Below, piece after piece: positions 1 to 7,517 of a DNA stretch of 12,125 bases. The notes under the pieces were generated by a model, which made no database searches, was not told the origin of the DNA, and worked only from the letters and a program-made list of their open reading frames with translations. The stretch lies in assembly GCA_018062725.1 (NCBI GenBank), contig JAGORP010000066.1:1-12125 (forward strand), given 5' to 3'. The DNA is from Flavobacterium sp. GTDB lineage: Bacteria > Bacteroidota > Bacteroidia > Flavobacteriales > Flavobacteriaceae. The translations under genes were made by a program, and so were the position numbers. How positions within the stretch are numbered: the stretch's first letter is position 1; every line of letters begins with the position of its first letter.

Positions 1-1560
1 GTAACGGTATCTGCAAAATGCACCGCAGGAAATACAGCATATTTTGGATTCGGTATTAAAAACGTTTCAAGTTGGGGCGGTATGCAATGGCGTGGCTCGA
101 CGGGAGTAACGGCATTATTGCAATACAATTCTAGTTCATTTGTATCGGCTGTGAATGCAGGAACGCAAGCGACATTTACAACGGGAGATATTATATCAAT
201 TCAGTTAATTATTCGTGGCCCAAAATCTTTTTTAAGATTTGCAAAAAATGGTGTTTGGAATGTTACCGAAATTACAACGGCGGCAAATGCACCCGCATTG
301 TCAGGTGGCGAAATTGTGCTTGCTATTCGCGGTGCTTCTACTTGGGATGATATTGTAATGACTGTAGAAGATGTAAACGAATATTCAAAAGAGGTTTATG
401 TATCGCCTTCGGGTGGTTCGGATGCTAATAACGGCACGTTTGATTCTCCTATGGCAACAATCCAAGCGGCTAAATATAAAGCGAAAGGAATCGGAACGGT
501 GGTTTTAAAAAATGGCGATTATTTGGATCAGCAATTTACTTTATCAATGGGATTGAAATTGAAGGCCGATGTAGATGCAACTGTTCGGTTAATTTACGGA
601 ACACGATTCACTTCCGCTTCAATTTTAGGTGGAACAACTAAGGTTTATTCTGTAGCTTATGCACCTACTTTAGATTCATCCGACGCCATTTGGCAACATG
701 ACGTTAATGATGCAAATTCATTAATTACCCAAGCCGAAAGTCATCCTTTGCATAGGGGTTTAACGAATAGACTTTCGTCGAGTAAATCAACATGGTTAGC
801 ATCAACGGCAGCACTTGAAGCAAGTTCAGGAAGCGAAACTCATTTCTTTTGGAGTGCGGGAACTTTATATTTCACAATCATAACGGGTTCAACACTTGCA
901 ACAAATCCAATCGTCGTGCCAGATAACGGTAGCGAAATTCAAAGTCCAATTGCGGATTTTGCCAACGTATCGATGGAAAACATTAATATATTATATCGTT
1001 CAGTTAGACTTTCTGCAACCAAATTTAAAATCGACAATTCATCTGTAATGTTTTCGGCTAATTCATTTGGGTGGCAATACGGGAACACGACTGGTGGAGA
1101 ATTTAATCGTTGTCGTGCACATGGAATTAATTACAATCTTGGAATTGGCGGTGATGGATTTAATGGAACGGCAACCGTAAGGAGTACAGTTAAATTTATG
1201 GATTGTTGGGCAAGTGATAACGAAGACGATGGTGATTCATTGCACGGCCTTTGCGAAAGTTCAATTTATGGCGGATTATATGAGTATAACGGCGGTGGGG
1301 TTGTAGCGGCATCAGGTGGCCATATTTCAATCTTCAATTCAGTTATGAGAAATAGTGGAGTTGGCGTGGGTGCTTCTGGGGTTTCCGCAGACAGTGGAAA
1401 CAGTACAAATATTTTAGCAAATAGTTGCTTAATGTCCGGAAATTCAAACAATTCAACGGTAAGTAGCGCATGGGTTAGAACTACTTTAATAAACTGTATA
1501 GCAAAAGGAATCGACTTTCCGGTTGGTGCCGATAAATACGGATGCACCTATATACCATAA
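1..1560 (+). CDS. Beta-helix tailspike or tail fibre protein, 5' partial
   Basis: The frame is open from base 1 through the TAA at 1558-1560 (519 codons visible). The ATG at 82 is therefore only an internal methionine and the true start lies before the window. The first ~125 visible residues are rich in beta-strand and aromatic residues and look like a jelly-roll or lectin-like domain. From about base 391 a segment beginning EVYVSPSGGSDANNGT leads into a long Gly/Asn/Ser-rich repetitive region typical of right-handed parallel beta-helix (pectate-lyase-like) folds, which continues to the end. An acidic cluster DNEDDGD at 1216-1236 could bind metal or form a catalytic groove. Many phage tailspikes of this fold bind or cleave surface polysaccharide, so a role in host recognition or depolymerisation is inferred. 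The protein family is recognised by fold style only, and no specific enzyme activity can be assigned. Confidence 0.75.
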   Translation, partial: VTVSAKCTAGNTAYFGFGIKNVSSWGGMQWRGSTGVTALLQYNSSSFVSAVNAGTQATFTTGDIISIQLIIRGPKSFLRFAKNGVWNVTEITTAANAPALSGGEIVLAIRGASTWDDIVMTVEDVNEYSKEVYVSPSGGSDANNGTFDSPMATIQAAKYKAKGIGTVVLKNGDYLDQQFTLSMGLKLKADVDATVRLIYGTRFTSASILGGTTKVYSVAYAPTLDSSDAIWQHDVNDANSLITQAESHPLHRGLTNRLSSSKSTWLASTAALEASSGSETHFFWSAGTLYFTIITGSTLATNPIVVPDNGSEIQSPIADFANVSMENINILYRSVRLSATKFKIDNSSVMFSANSFGWQYGNTTGGEFNRCRAHGINYNLGIGGDGFNGTATVRSTVKFMDCWASDNEDDGDSLHGLCESSIYGGLYEYNGGGVVAASGGHISIFNSVMRNSGVGVGASGVSADSGNSTNILANSCLMSGNSNNSTVSSAWVRTTLINCIAKGIDFPVGADKYGCTYIP

Positions 1561-1585
1561 TTTTAAGAAAAAAATATTTAATATT

Positions 1586-1616
1586 TAAACCCCGTCAAGC
1601 GATGGGGTTTATTTTT
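1586..1616 (+). terminator. Rho-independent terminator after tailspike gene
   Basis: An inverted repeat pairs TAAACCCCGTC (1586-1596) with GATGGGGTTTA (1601-1611). It gives an 11-bp stem with one G-T wobble and a four-base loop, followed by TTTTT at 1612-1616. It lies 25 bases after the tailspike stop and separates that gene from the lysis and tail operon. The structure is seen directly, and its function follows from the standard stem plus T-tract arrangement. Confidence 0.9.
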
Positions 1617-1652
1617 AATAATCTACACCAACTATAACAAAACTTTATAGTA

Positions 1653-1686
1653 AATATACATTCCATTGATTTTATTTATATATTTG
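1653..1686 (+). promoter_or_regulatory. Promoter of the lysis/tail operon (shared two-element type)
   Basis: TATATTTG at 1679-1686 matches the Bacteroidetes -7 consensus TAnnTTTG exactly. No TTG or TTTG lies at the usual -33 spacing. Instead AATATACAT occurs at 1653-1661, and the same nine bases lie at exactly the same 17-base distance from an identical TATATTTG upstream of the portal gene. The probable transcription start is near 1691-1693, giving a leader of about 40 bases before the ATG at 1732. The position directly after a terminator and before the first gene of an operon supports the call. Confidence 0.75.
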
Positions 1687-1731
1687 TTTCAGATTATAAA
1701 TCAGAACTATATAACCCCAAAATTACCTACA

Positions 1732-1980
1732 ATGGAAAAGTTTAAAAACTGGATTTTGCCAATTTTGATTACAATTACAGGTGCATTCGATATGATTTTC
1801 GGATTAATGAATGAACTCGCCGAACTGGTAGAAATCCCTGATAATTGGGTAAAATGGCTTCGAGTTAGCGCATTAATAATCACAGCAATAGTTTTGAAAT
1901 TACAGAAACCAAGCCGAAATCCTGAAACATTACAGGATATTACAGATAAAGCCAGAAAAGTTAGAAATAAAACAGCATAG
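1732..1980 (+). CDS. Holin-like small membrane protein
   Basis: This 82-residue protein has two likely membrane segments (about residues 7-26 and 40-57), joined by a short acidic loop (NELAELVEIPDNW), and a charged C-terminal tail (KLQKPSRNPETLQ onward). Size, topology and position as first gene before an endolysin without signal peptide fit a class II type holin, which would form the inner-membrane lesions that release the endolysin. The frame stays open upstream to an ATG at 1666, but that start would place the -7 box at 1679-1686 inside the gene, so the ATG at 1732 is preferred. Holin families are too divergent to name from sequence alone. A simple membrane protein of other function remains possible. 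Confidence 0.65.
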   Translation: MEKFKNWILPILITITGAFDMIFGLMNELAELVEIPDNWVKWLRVSALIITAIVLKLQKPSRNPETLQDITDKARKVRNKTA

Positions 1981-2016
1981 CGATTAAATGAACGCTTCGC
2001 TAAACTAATGCTATGC
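1975..2016 (+). promoter_or_regulatory. Stem covering the holin stop and next start codon
   Basis: GCATAGC at 1975-1981 is the exact reverse complement of GCTATGC at 2010-2016. The left arm contains the holin-like gene's stop codon TAG (1978-1980) and the right arm contains the ATG (2013-2015) of the next gene. The loop is about 28 bases. If it forms in the mRNA, the start would be hidden until a ribosome ending the upstream gene opens the stem. The repeat is seen directly, and the role is inferred. Confidence 0.35.
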
Positions 2017-2339
2017 AAAACAAAAATATGTGGATTGACGCGGTCGGTAAATTTTTCGGGCTGTCAGATCGGAATAAAATATTGGCGCTTATTATTGTTT
2101 TTCTCGGCCTGTCAGTTACTTGTTCATACAAAGTATGTGTTTATGGACTTTCAATAATTGACAAATACATAGAGAGAACTGATATTGATAACGTAAGATT
2201 AAGAACTCAATTAGAGAAAAAAGAAAAAGAATGTGATGAATGGCAAGAGAAATACAATAACTGCAGACATCAAGAAATCACAAAATTAGACACTTTAATT
2301 TCATTATATGAATCAAAAAATGTTAAAAGTAGTGAATAG
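2013..2339 (+). CDS. Single-pass membrane protein with coiled coil, possible inner-membrane spanin
   Basis: This protein has 108 residues. A hydrophobic segment at about residues 22-38 is followed by a strongly charged stretch (residues 50-100, containing LRTQLEKKEKECDEWQEKY) predicted by eye to form a coiled coil. An N-terminal anchor plus periplasmic coiled coil is the layout of Rz-type i-spanins, which help disrupt the outer membrane at the end of lysis. Its place between a holin-like gene and an endolysin fits. No convincing lipobox is present. A second ATG at 2028 (residue 6) could be the real start. The next gene overlaps its 3' end by 32 bases. The function is inferred from topology and context only. 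Confidence 0.5.
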   Translation: MQNKNMWIDAVGKFFGLSDRNKILALIIVFLGLSVTCSYKVCVYGLSIIDKYIERTDIDNVRLRTQLEKKEKECDEWQEKYNNCRHQEITKLDTLISLYESKNVKSSE

Positions 2340-2559
2340 GACAATTTGGTGGGACTCGATAATTCTGATGGGTATTTTCTGCCTTTTTATTTCATTTTCG
2401 CCCGTTCCTGTAAAGCCAATTCAGACGAATAGCAAAGTAAAGGAATATGTAAAAATAAGCAGTCCCTCTGATATTTTAGACGTTAAAACGGCTGAAGCGG
2501 AAAGAGAATATAATAGTAGGCTTCACAAGCTTTATTTAATGAATATTAAATCTAATTAG
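2308..2559 (+). CDS. Small single-pass membrane protein of lysis cassette
   Basis: This is an 83-residue protein with one hydrophobic segment (about residues 16-32), then a proline-containing stretch (SPVPVKPIQ) and a hydrophilic tail of about 45 residues. It overlaps the upstream gene by 32 bases in another frame. The ATG at 2320 (residue 5) would shorten the overlap and is an equally plausible start. The stop lies two bases before the endolysin ATG, so the two are probably translated together. It is not recognised as a named family. It could be an antiholin, second holin or spanin partner, but it lacks a lipobox cysteine expected of an outer-membrane spanin. Confidence 0.5.
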   Translation: MNQKMLKVVNRTIWWDSIILMGIFCLFISFSPVPVKPIQTNSKVKEYVKISSPSDILDVKTAEAEREYNSRLHKLYLMNIKSN

Positions 2560-2561
2560 GA

Positions 2562-3059
2562 ATGACTCCAGAGCAATTTGTAAAATACTATTATCCTCAA
2601 GCTAAGAAAGTTCAAGATAGAACAGGTATGTCAGCAATTGCATTACTCGCACAATCAGCACACGAAACGGGTTGGGGTAAAAAAGCTGTTGGGAATATGA
2701 TGTTCGGTGTAAAAGATACAGACGGTATAAATGGGAATGAGCAGTTGATTACAACAACTGAATTTCATTCTACGGCAAAGGTTAAATATCCTGTAATTAT
2801 TTCCATCGTTAAAATTGGAAACAAATTCAAATATACCATCAAGGATTGGTTTAGAAAATATGATTCGGCAGAACAATCTTTCTTGGACCACGCAAATTTC
2901 CTTATTAGAAATCCGAGATATAAAAATGCATTGTTAGTAAAATCGGACCCATATAAATTTTTATCCGAAATAGCAAAAGCTGGATATGCAACTGATCCGA
3001 ATTACGGAAAAGTAATGGGTGATATGATTTATTCAGTAATTAAAAGACTTCCAAAGTAA
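2562..3059 (+). CDS. Endolysin, GH73 glucosaminidase (FlgJ-like)
   Basis: This 165-residue protein is a single complete glucosaminidase (GH73) domain. The hallmark motif AQSAHETGWGKKAVGN lies at residues 30-45, with Glu35 as the expected catalytic acid, followed by MMFGVK (46-51, usually NLFGIK). Later conserved blocks are YDSAEQSFLDHANFL (100-114) and AGYATDPNYGKVM (140-152), both typical of the family. Members cleave the N-acetylglucosaminyl bond in peptidoglycan. No signal peptide or cell-wall binding domain is visible, so release should depend on the holin encoded upstream. Its stop TAA shares one base with the next ATG (TAATG at 3057-3061), which suggests coupled translation. The gene is full length for a compact Gram-negative phage endolysin. 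Confidence 0.92.
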   Translation: MTPEQFVKYYYPQAKKVQDRTGMSAIALLAQSAHETGWGKKAVGNMMFGVKDTDGINGNEQLITTTEFHSTAKVKYPVIISIVKIGNKFKYTIKDWFRKYDSAEQSFLDHANFLIRNPRYKNALLVKSDPYKFLSEIAKAGYATDPNYGKVMGDMIYSVIKRLPK

Positions 3060-3787
3060 TGGAAACACAAATAAAATTTTCAACCATTAAAAACTACGCT
3101 CTAATACTTTTAGCATTAGCAGTGATAATTCTTTGTTTTAAATCTTGTAATGACACTTCAGAAAACGAGTCAGTTATCGCGTTAAAAAACCTTGAAAATA
3201 AAAACCTACAAAAAGACATTTCAATAATCAACTCTAAAAACATTGACGTTGAAAAGGAAATTGCTCAATTTCAAGACTCGGTTGTAAAGTTCAAAAAAGA
3301 AAAAGATTTTTTACTTTCTCAAATTTCAGCAGAAAAAGCAAAAGGACAAAAATTGTCAAGACAAATAAAGTCTTTTACAGCTCCTGATTTTATTGATTAC
3401 TACAAAGCACGTTACCCAAAATATGTCTCAGAAGTTGGAGTCTATGAAGATAAAGTAACTCTTGCAGACTCAATTAACACTCAAATCGTGAATGATTTAA
3501 TCTTTGGTGATGTTGGACGTGCCGAAGTAAAATTATATGAACAGGCGCTTGTAAAATCAGAACAAGCAAGTACGGTCAAAGATTCAATAAATGATAAAAA
3601 CGAAATCATTATCGGAAATCTCAGCGATGTAATCTCAATAAAAAACAAGCAATTAGATAATGCCAACGAAGTCGTTTCCGAGCAATTGGATATAATCAGA
3701 AAAGCAAACAGAACCCAGACGGCATTAAAAATCGGACTCGGCGCAGTAATAATCTACGAAATAGTTAAGGCAGTAATCCCCAAATAA
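3059..3787 (+). CDS. Coiled-coil protein anchored at both ends, candidate spanin
   Basis: This 242-residue protein has a hydrophobic N-terminus (about residues 13-27) ending in CFKSCNDTSENE (Cys26, Cys30). A long charged helical region (about 35-215) with coiled-coil character follows, then a C-terminal hydrophobic segment (about 224-240). A membrane-linked N-terminus, periplasmic coiled coil and C-terminal inner-membrane anchor recall unimolecular spanins. The SC followed by an Asn/Asp/Glu-rich stretch resembles Bacteroidetes lipoprotein starts, although Lys at -2 relative to Cys30 is a poor lipobox. The alternative is a plain two-pass membrane protein. It is translationally coupled to the endolysin through TAATG, so a lysis role is likely. 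No named family is recognised. Confidence 0.5.
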   Translation: METQIKFSTIKNYALILLALAVIILCFKSCNDTSENESVIALKNLENKNLQKDISIINSKNIDVEKEIAQFQDSVVKFKKEKDFLLSQISAEKAKGQKLSRQIKSFTAPDFIDYYKARYPKYVSEVGVYEDKVTLADSINTQIVNDLIFGDVGRAEVKLYEQALVKSEQASTVKDSINDKNEIIIGNLSDVISIKNKQLDNANEVVSEQLDIIRKANRTQTALKIGLGAVIIYEIVKAVIPK

Positions 3788-3796
3788 GAAAGCCAA

Positions 3797-5893
3797 ATGA
3801 CAAAAATTAAGAATACAGTTGTTTATAAAACCGATAATCCTGTAAATGGAAGTGATTATGTAATCGGAACAGTCGGGCAACCAACAACCGGTTACGTTAC
3901 GGGTCAAACGAGAAATTTCACACTCGATCAAATCAGCGCATTCGTACAAGCGGGATTATCACCTGACGAGGGCGGAACATTCAAAATCACAGAACTCCTT
4001 TACAATGGAGTTTTAACCGATGTAGTTGCGGTTGCAAATTCATTATCTCCAGCTTATACTGTAGCAAGATACGAACTTGTGATTCTTAATGTCAATGGCG
4101 ACAGATACATTTTAAAGCTACAAGATGTTGTTATTGGACTTGGAGAAACTCCAACTTCATCTACTGATTTCATTACCTTAATCGGTCTTGAAAATATCGG
4201 CGGACAAAGCTTTATGAAAGGCTACAATGTAGCTACGGGAAAACACGAATTTTACGGGTTTACATCGACGGGAAATACAATTACAGTTGTTGGAAACAAT
4301 ATCAATATTGAGCCAAAAGCGGGTGTAAATTTATGGACGGGAATTAATTTGTACGCTGGACTTGAAGCATCTACAAAACTGCACGAATTTATCACGATCG
4401 GAACTTCTACAATGAAGTTCACAAAGCAATTTGACGGTGGTGGAAAATACATCGGACTTTTAATAGATACGCCTCAAACTTCGGTTATTCAAGGTCTTTA
4501 CGTGAATAAACTTTACGTTCCAACTTATGATGATTGGTTAGCTGCGGGAGGCGATTTAATCACTAATCCGACTTTTGAATATAAAGGCGATGGTACTATT
4601 GCAAAACCATTTACAGATACTATAAAATACACATCTATAAGTGTTTCGGTAATTACGGCAAATTCAGCTATTCAAAACGGACTCGATGCTTATGTAGGCA
4701 CAGGAACACGATTAGCGCCACAAATGTTAGGTCAGAGAATTATCGTTCAAGACGCTGGAAGCTCATATACGCACGTAGGTGATTACAATTACAACGGTAT
4801 CGATATCGAATTTCAAGGCAACTCAAACAATACGAATTCTGGACTTATAATGGATTTGGACAATGCAACGTATTTTTCTCCAACGAATATGCGTCCGCAA
4901 ATTACTTTAAACGAAGGCGTTATTTTCCAGGCAACAGGAAGCGGGATAAATAATTCTGGAAATACGGTAGCCACAAATAATTTCGCAAACGGAAGGACTT
5001 TGAGATTGCTCGGAACTGGATTATTCTTTTGTCCGACAAATGACGCTACAAAATACATTATAAATTCCGACCCGCTGAGCACAGGAAATGGAACTACCGG
5101 ATTTAATAACGATGGAGAAGTCGCTTTTGATATACAATGCGATTTGCGATCTGACTACGGAGGAGTTTGGAAAGTAGGCGGAATTTCAAGAATAGATGTC
5201 TACGGGGAATGTATCTCAGGAACCTTGCAGACTCCAAATTCTACTGCTTTAAAAGCATATCTGCAAACTGGGGGCGCTGTTCGTGTAAATAGTTCTGCAT
5301 CAATTCGTATCACAGGAACAGGTACTCGCGTAGATGGAATATGCTTTACACCTACAAATGGATTTACACCATCATTCAAATCCATCAACTCGAAGTTTAC
5401 AGGAAAGATTACTAATATGTTCACAAAGACAACAGCTGACGCAACATCGTTGTTTGTAACTGACTCCATAAGTGGCGATGATCTTGTGGTAGCAAACACC
5501 TTCGAGTGCGCGACACTTTGGTCTGTGTATTTCACTAACAACGTGATGCAGAATGGATTCATCGATGATACTAAAGCAGATTTAACGGGCGGAAATTCAT
5601 ACTCGGCAGTAAATACCATAGGAAACGATATTATTGAATCATTATGTGTTTATTCAAGTCGTGTAAATGCAATTGCAGCGGGTAGAGTAAAAGGAAGTGC
5701 ATTTATTAACCGAAAAACTGTCTTAGCAACCGCAATGGTAGCTGGAAATGAGTATCAAATATTAACTACGGGAACAAGTAATTTCGTGACGTATGGCGCT
5801 TCGGCAAATACCGTAGGAATAAACTTTACAGCAAATGCAGTTGGTACCGGCACAGGTACAGTTTACGAATGGACTCGTGACATTTTAATATAG
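3797..5893 (+). CDS. Tail fibre protein with beta-helix region
   Basis: This protein has 698 residues. The N-terminus (residues 10-50, with GSDYVIGTVGQ and RNFTLDQISAFV) is of a type seen at the start of many Bacteroidetes phage fibres and probably attaches it to the virion. The middle (about 260-640) is rich in Gly, Asn, Thr and short beta strands, and the segment with YKGDGTIAKPFTD leads into a probable right-handed beta-helix. The last ~57 residues (VLATAMVAGNEYQIL through GTGTGTVYEW) match a widespread phage fibre tip module that seems to move between unrelated phages. The likely role is receptor binding. It starts nine bases after the preceding stop and begins the structural half of the operon. 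Confidence 0.78.
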   Translation: MTKIKNTVVYKTDNPVNGSDYVIGTVGQPTTGYVTGQTRNFTLDQISAFVQAGLSPDEGGTFKITELLYNGVLTDVVAVANSLSPAYTVARYELVILNVNGDRYILKLQDVVIGLGETPTSSTDFITLIGLENIGGQSFMKGYNVATGKHEFYGFTSTGNTITVVGNNINIEPKAGVNLWTGINLYAGLEASTKLHEFITIGTSTMKFTKQFDGGGKYIGLLIDTPQTSVIQGLYVNKLYVPTYDDWLAAGGDLITNPTFEYKGDGTIAKPFTDTIKYTSISVSVITANSAIQNGLDAYVGTGTRLAPQMLGQRIIVQDAGSSYTHVGDYNYNGIDIEFQGNSNNTNSGLIMDLDNATYFSPTNMRPQITLNEGVIFQATGSGINNSGNTVATNNFANGRTLRLLGTGLFFCPTNDATKYIINSDPLSTGNGTTGFNNDGEVAFDIQCDLRSDYGGVWKVGGISRIDVYGECISGTLQTPNSTALKAYLQTGGAVRVNSSASIRITGTGTRVDGICFTPTNGFTPSFKSINSKFTGKITNMFTKTTADATSLFVTDSISGDDLVVANTFECATLWSVYFTNNVMQNGFIDDTKADLTGGNSYSAVNTIGNDIIESLCVYSSRVNAIAAGRVKGSAFINRKTVLATAMVAGNEYQILTTGTSNFVTYGASANTVGINFTANAVGTGTGTVYEWTRDILI

Positions 5894-5898
5894 CAACA

Positions 5899-6138
5899 AT
5901 GGAAAACAACACAATAAGAAAAGTATCGATTGGTAAAGATATGTCAAGCCAATTCCATTATGTAATCGGAAGCACATATTCTTTAAAGAAAAAAGACGAA
6001 ACGATACGCCGTGAACTCACCAATATTGAGGAAACTGAAACGAGGTACATTTTATATGTGACTGCCGATAAAGAAACTCAAAGATGGAAAGATTTGCCTA
6101 AAAATGACGAAACAACCCACGAATACGATGTCGATTAA
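5899..6138 (+). CDS. Small conserved-looking phage protein, unknown function
   Basis: This is a 79-residue soluble protein without membrane segment or signal peptide. It reads as an antiparallel beta-rich small domain (FHYVIGSTYSL, then RYILYVTADKE, then QRWKDLP) with an acidic C-terminal tail ending HEYDVD. It starts five bases after the fibre stop and ends three bases before the next ATG, so it is translated with the fibre and the GroES-like gene. Its position suggests a virion or fibre-assembly role, but no family is recognised and none is assigned. Confidence 0.6.
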   Translation: MENNTIRKVSIGKDMSSQFHYVIGSTYSLKKKDETIRRELTNIEETETRYILYVTADKETQRWKDLPKNDETTHEYDVD

Positions 6139-6141
6139 ATT

Positions 6142-6705
6142 ATGGTAAAATCTCCTTTCAAATTCATTGTAAAGCCGTTAAACGGTGAACTGTACAACAA
6201 TACAAAAGTTGTTGCGGGAAAAGTTCTTGTAATCAATAGTTCGATAGAAGAAGCCTACGATGTTCAGCGATTTGCAGAAATTATAGAACTTCCATTAATC
6301 TACAAAGGCAATGCTAAAGTTGGAGATTTATGCGTGGTCCAACATAATATTTTTCGTATCACGTATTCAGATAAAGGCGTTCCAACGTATTCAAATCACT
6401 ATTTAAAAGACAACCTTTTTCATATCGATTCAGAACTTATTTATTTACTGATTCGGGACGGAAAAAAAATAGGCTTCGAGGATAATGTTTTCGTTGAACC
6501 TATTTCAGTTGAAACACAATTTGAAGGAAAAATCGAAAGTCCGCACATTGGAATTGTACGAATATCAAATCCGCAACTTGAAAAAATCGGAGTTAAAGAA
6601 GGAATGAAAATAGCATTTTATAGGGGCGCCGAATATGAATTTTTGATAGATGAACATCGCCTTTATAAAATGTCAAATAAGCGAATTTTAGCAACCCTAA
6701 ACTAA
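6142..6705 (+). CDS. GroES-like (co-chaperonin fold) protein in tail operon
   Basis: This is a 187-residue protein. The C-terminal part (residues 150-186) reads like the end of bacterial GroES: VKEGMKIAFY corresponds to the VKVGDIVIF block, and FLIDEHRLYKMSNKRILATL follows the pattern of IDNEEVLIMSESDILAIV. The N-terminal half has a second, weaker match of the same kind (FIVKPL near the start, KVGDLCVVQ at 59-67, and a final strand NVFVEPIS at 115-122), so two diverged GroES-like barrels in tandem are possible. The GroES mobile loop that binds GroEL is not obvious. Some phages encode co-chaperonins (T4 gp31), so it could help fold capsid or fibre proteins. Alternatively the barrel may have become a virion part. 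The fold is inferred by eye. Confidence 0.5.
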   Translation: MVKSPFKFIVKPLNGELYNNTKVVAGKVLVINSSIEEAYDVQRFAEIIELPLIYKGNAKVGDLCVVQHNIFRITYSDKGVPTYSNHYLKDNLFHIDSELIYLLIRDGKKIGFEDNVFVEPISVETQFEGKIESPHIGIVRISNPQLEKIGVKEGMKIAFYRGAEYEFLIDEHRLYKMSNKRILATLN

Positions 6706-6718
6706 ACCTACAAATACT

Positions 6719-7489
6719 ATGGGAAAGATTAAAGTAGAATCAGTAGATTCAAAAGTGTTCAAATTAGGAGGAATACCCTATTTGAGAGGACAGTATGTAT
6801 TGCAGTATTCAGAAGTGAATTACGGCGATGATGGACTTTTAACAGAAGACCCGAAAGTTATGCTTACAGCACTTAATACGCAAGCTGGAGCAGTTGTCAG
6901 ACAACCTTTTAAAGATTTTAAACCTTGGACGGATTTTCTCGATTCCGCTGGTGATGCTTATGCTGATTTTGATGCTTTTGCGTTGAATTTAGCGGGCGTG
7001 ATTAGTGTTTCTGCGAGTGGAGGTAGTAGCGCCGCTACTTTTCAAGATATATATGACTTAGGTAGCGGAAGCACTGAAATAACAGACGGCACTAATACTA
7101 CATTCATAACCCCTTTAAATGTTCAAAGTATTTCGGATTTGTCAGGAGGTGGCACAGCAGGAGTCGGAATATCTGACGCAAGCGGAGCGAATGCAACATT
7201 TCAAGTTGAGAATATTGGAGGCGATATTGAGGCGAGCGTTTCTGTTAACAATTCATTAGGCGGTTCGGCTAAATTAAGTGGAGACGGTACTTTAGTTTTA
7301 AAATCAAATACGGGGGATACCATTATAATAAACGCAGACGACGTAGCAACAAATTACACAGCAAAAATACCTAACAAAACGGGAATACAAACCTTTGCGA
7401 TGTTATCGGACTTAAGCGCTATAAACGGAACATTTCTTACGCCTACTTCAATTACAGTAGTTAACGGAATTATTACAGCAATATCTTAA
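6719..7489 (+). CDS. Tail or virion structural protein
   Basis: This protein has 256 residues. The N-terminal ~90 residues (KVFKLGGIPYLRGQ, then PFKDFKPWTDFLDSAGDAYADFDAF) form a compact domain with the style of Bacteroidetes phage tail proteins. From residue ~95 the sequence becomes low-complexity, Gly/Ser/Thr/Asn-rich and beta-prone, as in fibre shafts. The end includes NYTAKIPNKTGIQTFAMLSDL, like the strand-turn pattern preceding the tip of many fibre proteins. It is probably a fibre, collar or adaptor component. It lies 13 bases after the GroES-like gene. No exact family name can be given. Confidence 0.62.
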   Translation: MGKIKVESVDSKVFKLGGIPYLRGQYVLQYSEVNYGDDGLLTEDPKVMLTALNTQAGAVVRQPFKDFKPWTDFLDSAGDAYADFDAFALNLAGVISVSASGGSSAATFQDIYDLGSGSTEITDGTNTTFITPLNVQSISDLSGGGTAGVGISDASGANATFQVENIGGDIEASVSVNNSLGGSAKLSGDGTLVLKSNTGDTIIINADDVATNYTAKIPNKTGIQTFAMLSDLSAINGTFLTPTSITVVNGIITAIS

Positions 7490-7517
7490 CCATAACCCAT
7501 AAACAAAAAATAAAAAA

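Noticed and set aside
1266..1547. 93-codon open frame on the minus strand inside the tailspike gene
   Set aside because: It mirrors the Gly/Asn-rich beta-helix codons and yields proline and leucine runs typical of antisense frames. There is no promoter or neighbour to support it.
1666..1731. Longer N-terminus for the holin-like gene (ATG at 1666)
   Set aside because: It would place the -7 box 1679-1686 inside the coding region and add a leader with no family sense. The ATG at 1732 directly precedes the membrane protein pattern.
5200..5619. 139-codon open frame on the minus strand inside the tail fibre gene
   Set aside because: It is fully contained in a convincing forward gene, and its translation has the composition of an antisense shadow.
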